From: Trichopria drosophilae
Taxonomy: Eukaryota > Arthropoda > Insecta > Hymenoptera > Diapriidae
Direction of reading: 5' to 3'
DNA: 64,000 bases
Assembly: GCA_030407085.1 (NCBI GenBank)
Contig: CM059586.1
Location: 28,321,501-28,385,500, forward strand
A model generated the notes under the pieces. It made no database searches, was not told where the DNA came from, and saw only the letters and a program-made list of their open reading frames with translations. The position numbers and the translations under genes are program-made. Shown here piece after piece: positions 11,421 to 24,306 of the stretch (position 1 is its first letter; every line of letters starts with the position of its first letter).

Positions 11421-12027
11421 TATCTACCTGGAACATAATGTACTCTTAAAACAACTAAAACCAAACAGAAAAGTTATTCATTTCATAAAAAAAATAAAAA
11501 TGCATTATAATTTAGAAGGCAGGATGAATACGAATAACCAATTCAATGTTAATTTACGGTTCACCTAGCTGTTATAATATAGCAAAAGAATGACATTATC
11601 GGTTGATTCAGTCCTCAATCAACCCTTCATCTGATTAATCAAATATACAAACTCAAGATATATCATTCAGCCGTTCAACACGTGTAATATCCATAAACAG
11701 TCGTAAAAGAAGGAATCGGGTATATTTCAGATCTTTCGATTACGTTCAATATGTTTCTCCGTCCAATTAATCGATGATCGATTATGTAGAGCGGTAACTC
11801 AGCGGTCGTAGACATTTAATTTCTCCAAGGCACAATCAATGAATATGACTCGATAAATATTATTCTATCAGATTTCATTTCATATTAGAAATTCTTTTAA
11901 AATGCAAATTTAGGAGGAGATTTCATGGAACTACTATTAATGAAATTAATTTGAATAATGTACCTAGATATATCGTACACAAATTATGTTTAACGCTTTT
12001 TTTGTGAGTATGTAAAAACACGTAATT

Positions 12028-12658
12028 ACTTCGACCCAGACCATAGGTCTGGCGAAGTATTGAATTTGGTCAGTTCCCGCCAAAAAATTACCCTATAGTT
12101 TTTCATCAAATGTCGGCGTTTCAGACTCTAAGGAACCCAAAGCAACAATAAAAAAATTCGTGTCCGTTAGGTTGTACGTCCGTCCGCCCGTCCGTCCGTC
12201 CGTCCGTCCGTGGGCAAAATTTTGTATACGCGATATCTCGCGACTGGCAGGACGAATTTAAAAAGTACAAACGGATTTGGGTTTCTCTTGGACAAACTTA
12301 GATCTGATTAGTTTTTGGAAACAATGCATACTAGATTATGGGGAGGTTTAACAAAAAAACGCTCAAAAGACACGTTTTTTCCATTTTTTAACAAAAAATA
12401 CAAATCGTACAAAAAAATGTTTCAAACAAAAAATATAGAACATCGAATTGTCTACAAAAAAGGTTGTATTCATTTCTTCGTAAAATCAACGATAATGCCG
12501 TAAAAAACGGAAACCGAAGTATCCCACATATAAAAAAATTTATTTCCTGCAACCCGACCTGTCAAAAACTCGACTAAACCGCGTTTTTTTAAGCATCAGT
12601 GTGAACAAGACGTGCTCATTTACCAGTTCTTCGGCTGACCTGCGGTCGGGGTCGAAGT
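12028..12658. mobile_element. 631-bp element with hairpin ends and CGTC array
   Basis: Left end ACTTCGACCCAGACCATAGG; right end complementary to ACTTCGACCCCGACCGCAGG. Each end is itself palindromic: CAGACC..GGTCTG within TTCG..CGAA. A CGTC tetranucleotide array lies at 12176-12211. The only frame (12315-12503) is lysine-rich and unrecognised. Related pieces occur at 47545-47725 and 51284-51304. Confidence 0.6.
12176..12211 (+). repeat. (CGTC)n microsatellite
   Basis: CGTCCGTCCGTC-type array with one CGCC interruption, inside the 12028 element. Confidence 0.85.
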
Positions 12659-14515
12659 TTTGAAAATGCTCATTTTCAATTTTAATATAGGGTGAAAATG
12701 CCAATGAATGCTTATGAATGTATGATGCACAACATACAACAAAATACATATTTTTATGCTCTTTGAACATTAAAAACAATATTTACAGTACTATTGATCT
12801 TCCAGTGTTTATTATTTTGTAAAATCAAAGCAAAGTTTTAAAGCCATCCAAAACTGGTACTGAAAACGTCCCATTTGATTTAACCCGTCTATTCATTGGG
12901 GTTTATCGGATTTTTTTACAAACGTATGAAGACAAGGTTAATAATTAAATAAAATCAAAGGTTGAACTATACGGTCATAAAGAGCAGAGTCTAACGATTC
13001 TAATGGTGGTATCAGAATTAAATTTTCATAAAAAAATTCAAAAGTTACAATCGATCAAAGTGTGAAAAATGCTTAACCGTCCATTCATTGGCATATTCAG
13101 CCTATTTAAGGAACAAGATATTGTTACAATATATGTATAGAAACTACTCGAACCTAACGATGCTAGAACTACCCTCTGCTGCCTTCTTTCCTGGCAGTGT
13201 TAAAATGGGAATATTCCCGGAAGCATCAGCCTTTCGTCAGGGAACTGCAATACGAATTTAGCCAAAATTGTAGGCATCTAGTTTTTTAGTTACAATTTTA
13301 TATTATAATACAATTTTCACATATCGTCTTCTGATACTTTTTAACCCGTCCAAAGCGTGTTCTCACTAATTTTACTAAAAAAATATGACTTATATTGTTC
13401 TCGATTACTTCTTTTTGTTTCCCAGAAAATGTTGATTAAAAAAATGACCATACTGTATTGCATGTGTGGCATATAAACTTCAAAAATGAACATTTTATAG
13501 AAATAACTTCAATACTTGCATTACCAATGTTACATTAGGAATGTATGGCCCCCTTTAAAATATAAAGTGAAGATTAATTTTACAACAAAATTGATTGCAT
13601 CATGATCATATACAATAACTTATGTAAATAAATAATACCCTAAAAACAATTATTATAATTATCTTTTAACTGCTGTCAATAGACCGCATCTGAATGTCAT
13701 CAATTTCTTATGATAACTAACGTTTAAGGTGGTTAAAACAACTAATAACGTTTTTTAATTAAACGAAAATCAGAAGTTAGTTTGACTAAGTCTTCAAAAA
13801 GTTGCACTTGTTTGTTACATATTTTTGTAAATTGAATTTCTAACTAATAGCAATAACAATAGTAAAATTAATAACATCACAATGGTTTGTCTAACTAAAA
13901 AGGTATTTGTTTGGCTATACTTTCCCATCAACTACAAAACTACATAGTAAATCTTAAACATAAGGTAAACATTTGGAGTAAAAAATTGTGGATTCTTCAA
14001 AATATTCAGCTTCCTCTTCACGTACATATTTTTAGCATTCGTGCTGTAAGTTTTTCGAGAATCACCCAACTATCCAATCGAACAAGTGCACAGAAATTTC
14101 CAGAAATGATTTTGGTCAGAGTAATTCGTTTGGATTGATGTCCGGCGATTACTGCAGACCAGTAATATATTAAAATTTCTATATGTTTTCTTTGAATAAA
14201 ATATAATTTAAAGGTGTCAGCATTAAAGTGTGTTTGAGACCATTATCCTGCTGAAAACTTAACTAAACGTAAAGAGCTTGTTTAATTTCCAGGTTGAATA
14301 CATTACGTCGCAAAACGTTACGGTTCTTTCTGTATCGGTACTGATTGCAATGTACACAATATATCCGACTTTTTGTTCAGCAAAGCATCCTTAAATCAGA
14401 ACGGATCTTCCGCTATCTTTTATCATAGGCATCGCCTCGTGATATGTCATTCGTTCGACGATTTGACGGAGGAAATATTGCCAACGCTTATCTCAAAAAA
14501 TTTTAAATTTCAATA
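12659..14515. other. AT-rich filler between MITEs
   Basis: No exon supported. GTAAGT at 14046 and an acceptor TTTAATTTCCAG ending at 14292 are isolated signals. The 34 codons after 14292 are open but unrecognised. Confidence 0.35.
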
Positions 14516-14781
14516 CGGTAGAGTCCCGGTATATTTGCCGCTCGGTTCCCCGCCTTCCACTCCCATTTCCTTATGTTTGTCAAAAAAAAAGAGAGCGCCG
14601 CTTCTCCCTCTCTTCTCAGTCGCGTTATGTTCGTGACGTCACAGCAGGCCTTTCCTGAGACCCCAGCGCGCAAGGTGGGAGAAAAAGAGAGCGGCGATAG
14701 ATAAATATAACGAGACGGAACTGGACAGCTATGCTGAAGCGTAAATATAGCGAGACGCAAATATACCGGGACTCTATACTG
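14516..14781 (+). mobile_element. MITE family C, copy 2
   Basis: TA-flanked copy with the same ends (5' end CGGTAGAGTCCCGG, one base changed; a 2-bp TA insertion in the 3' end) and a central CGTGACGTCACAGCAGG. Open frames on both strands are by-products. Confidence 0.85.
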
Positions 14782-15601
14782 TATATCAGAATATAAGACC
14801 CTACACTACTGCACAATGGCCCAATTATTATACTTTGAGACTATAGTTGAACCACTTAATTTTATTATGTTTGTGTTATGTAAATGTAAAATTTTCATGT
14901 AAAACTGTTAACTCCGTTTCATGTTCAGGCTTCAAGGCATTAATGTCTTTAAATCGCAATTTTTAATGGTAAATTTAAACCTTTTTACCGATAGTGTAAA
15001 TTCAGAACACGGTTTTCCTGTATGATTATTCCAAAAAGATCTATCCATATGTTTTTGAACCGATGTATATAACAAATTCAGTACATTAAGGGGGTTTAAA
15101 CCCGATTAACATATCACCTTTAGGTTTTCCTAAACTTCGATGTTACCAACCAAGCAGCAGGTTAGTAAGTACTTTAGTAACACTTTTTTCGGCATTTCTG
15201 AACTATCCTTAGACCTGCACAGATAGACGGAGCACTTACTGAAGTTGACATGGAAGGACAACACTACTTCCATTGTACTTATTAGATATAGATTATATAA
15301 AAGAAAACTTCCCTCCAATATTTTATAACTTCAATCTATTAGAATTTTCTGTTTTAGCGCTATTTGCGCTTAGTCAGTTTACAGAATGAATCTCTGCTGA
15401 ATCTCTGGTATTACACTCTACCATGGGAATTTGTACAATAATTGCAAAAGCCGTGCAAAAGCAAAACGTATTATATGACGTCTTCGCCAATTCTCATATA
15501 ACCTCCTGAATAAGTCTGTGGAACTATCATAAAGTTGATAGCCCGTAACAAAAATAACAACAAATCACTAAATTCAGAAATATGGAGAAATTTTATATGT
15601 A

Positions 15602-15804
15602 CAGTCGAACCCCCGTTATCGAATATGGTCGGGACAAGACGAGGCATTTAAATTGCTCTCTTTGGCGTAGAAACATGTGCCCATGCCCCGCGCATGCGCA
15701 TCTTTTCTCGTGCACCTGAAAGTGTCTAAAAAGGGGAGACTGCAGCGCAGGAGCAAGTATTCGTTAACGGAGGCGTCTGAATATTCGATACCGGAGTTTC
15801 GACT
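15602..15804. mobile_element. CAGT-type MITE, family D (203 bp)
   Basis: Ends CAGTCGAACCCCCGTTATCG and the complement of TATTCGATACCGGAGTTTCG with a final ACTG, flanked by TA. The reiterated word is ATCGAATA/TATTCGAT. Internal CGCGCATGCGCA resembles an NRF-1 site. Pogo/Tigger-like termini, no coding capacity. Confidence 0.75.
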
Positions 15805-16140
15805 GTAATAGTTTCTTTGTTACAAGTGCATAAAAACCGCGTCTTTGCGTGTCAGTAAAGCGTGCGACATCAAACTTATTCGGCGTATGTCTTCAAGGCC
15901 ACGGCGGGCGCTTTTTTTGGGCCCCCTTACCGGGCGCTATGCACTTTTGCGCCCGCTTTTCCCTTTTTACCATTTCGCACTCGCCATGTACTTCACAGAC
16001 ATTGTAAAGACGCAGTTTTTTATATACAGGTGTGACAAAAAATATCACGGGTGACAATGAAGGAATCGGAGACAAACTCCTTGTTGCAGCCCTTGGGGTG
16101 AGGTCTCCCGTCCCTCCTGTCTGCAATTCCTTCCTTTGCG

Positions 16141-17159
16141 CTCTACTCTCTAAATCTGAATTAATAAAATTTTACTAATTGTAAGTCAAATTCTACTAAT
16201 TGAAAAAGAGAAAAGTGGGTTACCAATAAATAGTAGAAATTTACTAATTACATTAGTCAAAATTTGTTACTAAACGAATTAGTAAATCTGAAATACTAAA
16301 TAAATTAGTAGAAATTGATTATTTCGTATCCCTTTAACTGTTACCGTACGAATTTGTTAAAAATGATCAATCTTCGGTTACTGTACTACACGGACTAACA
16401 GAGGGTAACTTTCTAGCTGTAATGAATTAGTACATTAATTTAGTAATTTAATGGATTAATCATCATTTTGGAATCTATGAATCTGTAAAACACAAATCAT
16501 TAATCATTAACCTAACTTTTAGAATAAAACTTTGGGTAATACCTCTAAATTCAATACTATACCAAATCAAAGTTAGAATTATGGTTTTTGAAAATTTAGC
16601 ACGTTAAATTTTGAAAAATTATAACGCGTTTTAATTTTATTACGCTACATGTCGTTAAAAACGCCCAGAGAAAAAACGAACAAAATTTATAAAAATATTG
16701 TGCCCAGCAAGAAAACTTACATTGTTAAACATTCTAACCTTAATTATACACAAAATGCTTACGACTTGTTTACGACGATTAACCATTCGTTTCCAGATCT
16801 TGATGGATAACAAATAATCGTTATTCTGCGACGAATATGTGATACCGCGAGGTTTCAAAGTACAATCTATTGTTGATATGCACTTTCCTTACATTACGAC
16901 ATTGAACAAAGAAACACGCGGATTTTCGACTAATTCAAACAGTGAATTTGTTTACTATTTCAAATGGTGAAATGATATTACTTATAAAATAGTGATATCA
17001 TTTTACTATTTGCTATTAGTGAAAACAATATGCCAGATTTTACTAATTCATTAAATGATATTGGGAAATTTGACTAATATAGTACTAATAAATTAGTCAA
17101 ATATTCTGCTACTTATCGAAATAGTAAAAATTCTACTACTTCAGATTTAGAGAGTAGAG
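16141..17159. mobile_element. 1.02-kb inverted-repeat element, TTACTAATT word
   Basis: Terminal inverted repeats CTCTACTCTCTAAATCTGAA are near-perfect at both ends (right arm 17140-17159). The outer 200-250 bp at each side are filled with TTACTAATT/AATTAGTAA in both orientations; the middle (about 16330-16880) is plain AT-rich sequence. No transposase frame is visible. Confidence 0.6.
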
Positions 17160-17734
17160 ATACAATATAATATTTCCTAGTAGCACGAAAATGAGGGCAG
17201 AAAATAATCTGCGTGCGGGAATATTACTTTCCTAACTCGCAACAGTGCTCTCAAATTGGTGATCCCGCATTTAACTCTTTTGACCTCCCCGCTACGATTG
17301 GGCGGGAATCACCTATTTTGAGCACTTGTTGCACAATGTATACTATTGTTGCCACTACACCACGAAAACGGATTCTATAAAGACTAGTACATTTGTAAGC
17401 CTCTTTATACCCTTACTAAGCTTTTGATTTTCAAATAATTTCTTAAAACTCTTACGTATAGACAAGAAAATTTGTGGGTGGACAAGTTTCAGCGTCATAA
17501 TACCGAAGCAGCAAAATGCGGAATTGTAAAATTTGCTTTTCCGAAATTAAATAAAACTTTTGTACCAATTTTCCGGCTCTGTAAGAGTAATTCTATGCAT
17601 TTTATACAATCACTTTGAAAATTGCAGCTAAATCGTCTCAGAAATGCACTACCATATAACTACCAATTAACAATAGCATTTGCAAAGTATCTTGCAGATA
17701 CTTCCTCAAACTATTTTACTTTTTGGTTCGCGTG

Positions 17735-18193
17735 CACTCTCCTGGGCGTTGATCCTCCGAAACGGGAAAGAACTGGAGAACCGAACCAGTCGGCGTTCCT
17801 TCGTCCCGCCGCATCCGAGGGAACGGACCGGCACGCATACACCATAGCCGAACCTCGTTTCATGCACCAGCGTGCACCAGAGATCGCTACCTCGGTATCG
17901 CGCGGGGAGGGCGGCTTAAAAAACGCGTAGGTGCGCGCGCAACCGCTTTGTCTGGTGGATGGCGGTGGGGCAGGACGGACCACGAGGGGCACAGGGGTCC
18001 ATGGCGGACTGGCTACGACTGCATCCTTTCAGTCGGGCGCTAAACCCGCGCGCCGCTCGGTTCGGTTCTGTCGCGTTCCTCTTCATCACATTTATGCCTG
18101 AACCCTTTTAAAAAAACTAAAAACATAAAAAATCACTGCCCTCCCCGATGAAACAGCCCCGCCCCCGCGTCATTGGGCTGTAAAAAAAAGATC
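17735..18193 (+). promoter_or_regulatory. CpG-rich promoter region upstream of 18194
   Basis: About 460 bp of sharply raised GC and CpG content against AT-rich flanks. It includes runs of GCGCG and CCCGC, and an inverted CCAAT motif close to the presumed start site. The longest open frames here (102 codons on +, 93 on -) overlap each other and read as low-complexity proline/arginine/serine text, so I treat them as by-products of composition. Confidence 0.4.
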
Positions 18194-18357
18194 AGTTCTT
18201 GTATAGTTCAAGTTCCAACGGATCATCCACTTGGATAAGGAGCGGAAGTGATCACGCCGGCAGGATCGAATCCTGTTGCGCGTAACAGAGTATTTTTTCG
18301 TGGAGTTCGAGAGTGCGTGCAGTGTACCTAACTTTACTTGGGATATCATTCTGCATG
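18194..18357 (+). other. Presumptive first exon (5' UTR plus start codon)
   Basis: An arthropod-type initiator ATCAGTT (A+1 about 18194) follows a CpG-rich block that contains an inverted CCAAT box (ATTGG near 18172). The next 161 nt contain no ATG. The first ATG, at 18355-18357, is directly followed by a consensus 5' splice site GTGAGT at 18358. A leader free of upstream ATGs whose only ATG abuts a donor is what a real first exon with a split start codon region looks like. The coding sequence would continue after a long intron, beyond anything identifiable here, so the product is unknown. No TATA box is seen at -30, which fits a CpG-type promoter. The call is inference from signals only. Confidence 0.4.
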
Positions 18358-19539
18358 GTGAGTGGTGGTGTTGTTTACCTTTGAAATTTTCACCACAGTT
18401 GCTAGATTTTTCACCTCGTTAAGGATTATGGCGATGCGGTTGAAATTCCACGCTGGTACCGCGATTTAATCCGAATGATCGAGTGTCCCGAAGTACCGAC
18501 TCCAATTTATCCAAGTGCTTTTTTCGTGAATGAGCATATTCATGAATGAAAACGCCATCGATCATCTCTGACCGCCGACGCTCGATCTTAATTTTGCTCT
18601 GAATAATAGACGAAATCCTTTAGGCTCGCTCGGTTCAAGGTACTTTGAGACACTTGATACCGGAAATGCCGATCGTTTTTTTGACTGGATTCCCCTTCGT
18701 CCGACTGCTTATTCAGTAGTAAACGAACTTCGGCTATTAATCAGTAGAAAAAGAATGCTGTGTCAGTACCGTTATAATAACATAGATAGTACAGTTATAA
18801 ATAAAACGAAACATCGTTGAACTCTGTTCTTTTCTGTAGTTCGACTTCAAATTAATTTGCAGAAACAATTTTTGACATCGATTTCACTAATGTTTAGTAA
18901 AATTCATATGGAGCTAATTTTACTTGCTTCTCAAAACTTGGTCCAATTACATAGTGAATTCAAAATTTTTAGGATATCGACATTCAACCGGAGTTAAATG
19001 GTTCCTTTAAAATCACTCGTTGGATGAAACCTTCATCTTTTGGATGGTAACGTTAGTATGACAATTTGAAAAAGACAAATGCAAAAATTATTAAAACGAA
19101 AGGTTTCTCTTTCAATTTTTATTATTTAGAATAACTAAATCTTTTAATTAGTCGGTAGTATTCTATATAACTCCGTTTTCTACATTTGTTGTTCCTTTTT
19201 ATGAATGGTTACTCGTAATAAATCAAAGAACATTTCACTTACGAAAGAGTCAGAAAAGAAAGAAAGATTTATTTATGGTTACTCGTAATTATACAATTCA
19301 TTTCAAATTTGTAGAATACTATAATTTTCATGTAACTTGTGTATTGGACAAATGAAAACGAAACTAAAAAAATAAAGAGTATACTTGATTTATGATCAAA
19401 ATCAGTGCAATTACAGCTTCAATGAAATTTTATATTTTGGAACAATGAATAACAACTTTATACAAATTCAATAAATATCTAAAGCACATAAACCGTTCGT
19501 CAAAATAATTAAACAAAAATCGCTTGGGTTAAATTAAAT

Positions 19540-19760
19540 CATTTACCACTCACGAACGTGACTAACGTGGAGTAAATTTGGAACTTCCGCTACATACAAA
19601 CTGAACCAAAGAAAATACGTGAAAAGGATCAACTAAAGTTTAGCATGTGTTTTGTTTAAATAACTAACTGTAACTGGGATTAACTAAATTAAAGTCACAC
19701 TAGTTACTAACTGTAAAATAACTGTTTAGTACCCTCGGCGTGACTAAACATTAAAATTAC
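19540..19760. repeat. Word island AACTAA / GTTAGT
   Basis: GTGACTAACGTG, TCAACTAAAG, ATAACTAACTG, TTAACTAAATT, CTAGTTACTAAC and GTGACTAAAC occur within 220 bp. Confidence 0.4.
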
Positions 19761-20656
19761 ATCTTTCTTAGTATAATGCGCTTATTAATAAGTATTAGAA
19801 GTAATGAACGAATTTTTTTTTCTTAATTGAACAATTGAGTATTGCGTTCTATTAATAAGTACACGCACACTTATTTAAGAGTTATCTATAATATATTAAA
19901 ATAAATAGACTACTTGTTCTGAGTGATTTATCATTTATTTCAATAAAATCTTCACATATGGAATAAAACATGTTCTTTTTAATAGAACTAATACATCAAT
20001 TAATTTTATTATTAAACATTGATAAAAAAAAATGTAGAAATATTGATTAAATATGTGGTTACTTATTAGAAGCCAAATATTGGGTCATTTCAACTACATT
20101 TTATTTGAATTTACTAAATATTAGGTGCTAGCCGCCAAACACATTTGTAGTCAACATTACTTAATTTTTTTTCAGTTTAATTCAAATATAAAACGATACA
20201 TACATTAATGACGAAACGATTCTAATTTAAAGATTAACGATATCGTTAAAATTACATAAATTACGTTGTTATTTCTGTTTTCGCTTCTTTTTAACAAAAC
20301 CATAAATCAGGTGGACAAGATTTTAAAAAAATCGGAGTAATTTAGGTATTCTTTATAATTATGCTTTTAATCTCATTCTTCAAGTTTCAAGTGAAACTTT
20401 TTCTATTGTCCTTTCCGGGATTTCCTTTGCGACTAGTAACAGAAATTCTTACGCAATGTTTTATACTTAAATGCATAAAATGTTGTACTTTGCTACTTAC
20501 TTAATTGAAGTGGGAATATTTTGATTGACGTATCAAATCATTCATTTTTGATTTGTTTTAAAAACTTAACAACTAAAAACAACCCTGAGTTGATACAAAA
20601 GTCGTTAAATTGTATTGTCATTAATGTTAATTCAAGTAATGGACCAACACAAAACT

Positions 20657-20931
20657 TCTACTCTCTCAATTTGAAATAGTAGAAATTCACTGATTGCTGT
20701 AGTGCAAAGGGAGCCACTGAAAAGCGGTGAAATTTCATTGTTTTAGTCAGTTGAATTATGAGCAAATAAAAGTGATTCACTGCTTGTATCAGTGAAACTT
20801 TAACGCGAAACGGTGAAATTTGTTCGTCGTTTCACTGTTTATACAGTGAATATGCTGAAAGTCACCAATCCAGCAGTATTCATTCACTGATTCAAATAGT
20901 GAATATTTCAGTTTCTAATTCCGAGAGTAGA
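20657..20931. mobile_element. 275-bp inverted-repeat element, CAGTGAA word
   Basis: Left end TCTACTCTCTCAATTTGAAA; right end complementary to TCTACTCTCGGAATTAGAAA. The body is built from CAGTGAA/TTCACTG in both orientations (more than ten occurrences). Its ends match those of the 16141-17159 element although its word differs. Confidence 0.6.
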
Positions 20932-21124
20932 TTTTTAAGTCTTTAATACTTGACATTACAGCCAAAATCAGTTGTTCCAATGCGTGATTTTTAACATTCA
21001 TATTGAAAATGATTATAATTTGTATTTTACACTAAATTTCAGCAACAAAAAATACATTGATCATTTCTGATTAATGTTCAATTTAATAATTATTCAGAAA
21101 GCCTTCCTTAAATTTTAAGTTTTT

Positions 21125-21205
21125 CACTATTATGAACCAGTGACTTCCTTTTTACTGAAAATCAGTGAAAAAGTCACTGCTTCACAGTGAGATTCACTTT
21201 TTCTA
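21125..21205. repeat. Small CAGTGAA word cluster
   Basis: TTTTTCACTATT, CCAGTGAC, AATCAGTGAAAAAG, CACTGCTTCACAGTGAG and ATTCACTTTTTC occur within 80 bp. This is probably a relic of the family at 20657. Confidence 0.45.
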
Positions 21206-22870
21206 ATCAATTAAGTATGGTCTAATACGTCAATGATATCCTGATTAATGTCTAATGCCTTATTCAATTTCAATCAGACAAAACTTATCATACCTTCGTG
21301 GTTAGCGTCCAATCACAATTATTATCGAACTATCGTCCTAACCAGTTCATAACATCTACGTAAAAGGAAGTGAATTAATTTATTGATGAAAGGTTGCAAT
21401 TAAATTTTCCATCAACAAAAATTTAAGTAACTTCTAAAAGAGACCTGAGCAGGACTTAAGGAATCAAGAGACCTATTACTTTTTCCGATTAAACGTTACA
21501 TTACCGATCAGGTTCAGAAGTATAGTCTGAAAATCCTATAATCACCGAAACGATACTTTTAGTTTTAAAATAGATTTTAATTTTCAACATGAAAGTTCAC
21601 AACTTTTGAATTTTAACTGATCTCATTTGAATACATTTTAGTTATTGATAGGTATTATGTATTACATTTATTAATTCATGTTATTGTGATGACTTAATTA
21701 ATCATTCTACAATTATTTGACGTAAAACTAATCATTACTTTTGTTGACGATAGAAATTCTCAAAACTGTAGGTAATTAAAATGATTGTATGATTATAAAT
21801 AATTATTAAGTTAATATTTTGTAAATAAACATCAGGCGAGGATCTTTACATTATAAGGTCAAAAAATTAAAAATATATTTAACAAATTTCTATTAATCTC
21901 AGAAATTTAAATGTAAAAATATGCCCAAACCCGTATACGAGAAAAATAAAATATTTGCAGTAGAATTATTAACATTAAAAGCTGCATTGTAAGTATAATG
22001 CATTTTACTTAAATGATTGAAAAAGACTCCATTAACAAAAGCTATCACCGTATCGATGCATGTAATCGTGACGTCATGTAATCGTGGCACGAGACCTGTG
22101 ATTGATCGTTATCACGAAGTCCTGGATCGGAGCTTTTCTCATGTAAATTTGACAGTTTGTTTTTCTAAACTAATTTCGAAACTTTGTCGACCCTTCCTCG
22201 ACATTCATCAGCTTCGTCATTTACCTACTTTTCGTAATAAAGTATTTGCAGTTTATGAATCTGAAAATATGTAGCGAGATTTTGCATTTTTGATATTGAC
22301 GTTATGTTCATTAAAATTATAATTACAGCCGTGAGCTTTCCGGAACTTTCGAGTTCTCTTGAAATGTGAGGACATAGATCCTTCCGCCTCGGAGGTTTTA
22401 AAATTTAATTTAAATATATTTTTACGTGTATATTACGTTAGTGAGTTTAAAAATCAGAAGGTTTTTTAAGTATCAAAATTGCAATTAGAGAAAATGATTC
22501 ACTTCCATAATATGTAACTACATATAAATATATCTGTACTACTTCATTCGTGACGTAATCCTTCATTCAGATAGGTGACAATACCTGAATAACTATTTTA
22601 ATAACAACTGTATAAGGCTAGGTTAATAAGAAAGTGAAGAATTAGAACTAATTAAGCTAGTCCATGTTTTTACATTTTTGACTTGTTAATAGCAACTAAT
22701 GTAGTATATGAATGAGTAATTGTCATTACATTAATTATTAAAACAGGCGATCCCATTAATGCTGTTGCGTCTTGTTATAATAGTTTGTCAAATATTATAA
22801 AATATGCACTCCAACGTTTCTGAACTTTGTGCCATCGTCAAAACGCAATATTCCCAATATAATAACGATG

Positions 22871-22906
22871 TATATTTTATATATTTTTTTCAATTTGTAG
22901 GTAAAA
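22871..22906 (+). promoter_or_regulatory. Ratchet-type splice junction (weaker donor)
   Basis: A long T-rich tract ends CAATTTGTAG|GTAAAA at 22900/22901. T-rich tracts are common in this AT-rich tract, so the site is weaker than 24300 or 63679. Confidence 0.2.
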
Positions 22907-24129
22907 TCAGTTTTATTATTAATTTAATAACAGCCTGCATTAAAACATCAGGCACTTCAGTTGCTTTAAAATATTACTCTGAGATATTTTTTGTTATACA
23001 CGTAGAATCTTAATATTCGCCTTTTCTCCAGTGAAATGTAAAATTTTATAAACTGTATTATTCTTTTTGACATTTTCCTAAAATTCCTCCAAATAAAAAA
23101 TTATCTCAGTTCAGCAAATAAAATTTTAAAACTGAAAGTTCCTGTTATATAAGTACACATTTATTAAATGTTACCTACTTAGATTAACAATAGATTAAGT
23201 CCATTATATTATTATTATTATTTTTATTATTATTGTAAGTTTTTATTGACAACCAGTTGATACAATTTGAATTATTGATCGAATAATTGAGTCAAACGGC
23301 GAGCCACAGTAGAAACCGTTTTACAAATAAAATCCATTAAAAAAATACAAAACAAAATATTTTAATATTAGAAATATTATAAATAACACAAATATTACAA
23401 GAAAATATTTGAGTGTTTAGTTAATTTATTTTCATATACCGCTAAAACCTATATTTAAATGCAAACTATTGAAAAATCATTCTATGTTGGCAAGCCAATA
23501 TGACTCGCATAATTCTATGTCAATCACTTAACTCTGCAATAATATGTAATTTTTAGAGTGTACTTGAATGTATATACATCTGTCATTTCAATTGCTCCTT
23601 TTCCCAACTTTCTGCATCTTCTTGAAAAACGAGTACATATTATATTACATACAATTTGAAGCAAATAACAGCCATATGGTGGAAAACCACTCTGCTGTAA
23701 CGTCGCTTGCATATGTGCACGTCAATTTCATGAACCACAATGCTGACATGCGATTCACTCATTCTTACTGAGACAATGATCATGTTTTTTACTATGCCAG
23801 GTATATAAAAAAAAAGTAATCGAATTTTTAAAAAATTGTTATTAGTCCCAGAAAAAAAACAACAAACTTTCAATACGTGCAATGTATCAAATTTCTATTA
23901 ATCTATATAAGGTAAAAAGATGTTTCAAAAACAAGAAAATTAGAAATGAAACATTTCTAACTCTATCATCAATAAAGTACTAAAATAGGCAAATTATTAT
24001 TAGTATATGAAGTGTTAGGTGATGTTTTTCCTAAGCCATCGCTCCTACAGAAATAATTCATCTCTAAAACGGTTCGAGGATCTTGCTAAGTCTATAATAT
24101 TTTTTTAGCAATAATGATATTTGAATCCT

Positions 24130-24262
24130 ATGGACTAAATCATTATCATCACTCCTTATTTGGATTAGATTATTTACTCCAAATTAATCCAAATCTATTC
24201 TCCTAAATTGAAAATTGACTCCGGATTTAACCATTCGATTTTTACTTCTTGGAATTAAATTT
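24130..24262. repeat. Word island TCCAAAT / ATTTGGA
   Basis: TATTTGGATTAG, CTCCAAATTAATCCAAATC, CTCCGGATTTAACC and CTTGGAATTAAA recur in both orientations. The ratchet-like site 24300 lies just downstream. Confidence 0.35.
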
Positions 24263-24277
24263 TGGCGCAACAGTTGT

Positions 24278-24306
24278 TATTTCGCTTTATCTTTGCGCAG
24301 GTAAAG
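24278..24306 (+). promoter_or_regulatory. Ratchet-type splice junction
   Basis: TTATTTCGCTTTATCTTTG then CGCAG|GTAAAG, with the junction at 24300/24301. Very good pyrimidine tract, medium donor. It lies 5.9 kb downstream of the presumptive first exon on the same strand. Confidence 0.3.

Noticed and set aside
14281..14396. Exon after acceptor TTTAATTTCCAG
   Set aside because: 34 open codons, but no donor partner and no recognisable content; a single acceptor is weak evidence.
17622..17992. Frames of 102 (+) and 93 (-) codons in the promoter CpG block
   Set aside because: They overlap on opposite strands and end before the initiator; compositional artefacts.
20657..21205. CRISPR-like regular repeats
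   Set aside because: Words are 7-9 bases, imperfect, on both strands and irregularly spaced, in eukaryotic sequence.
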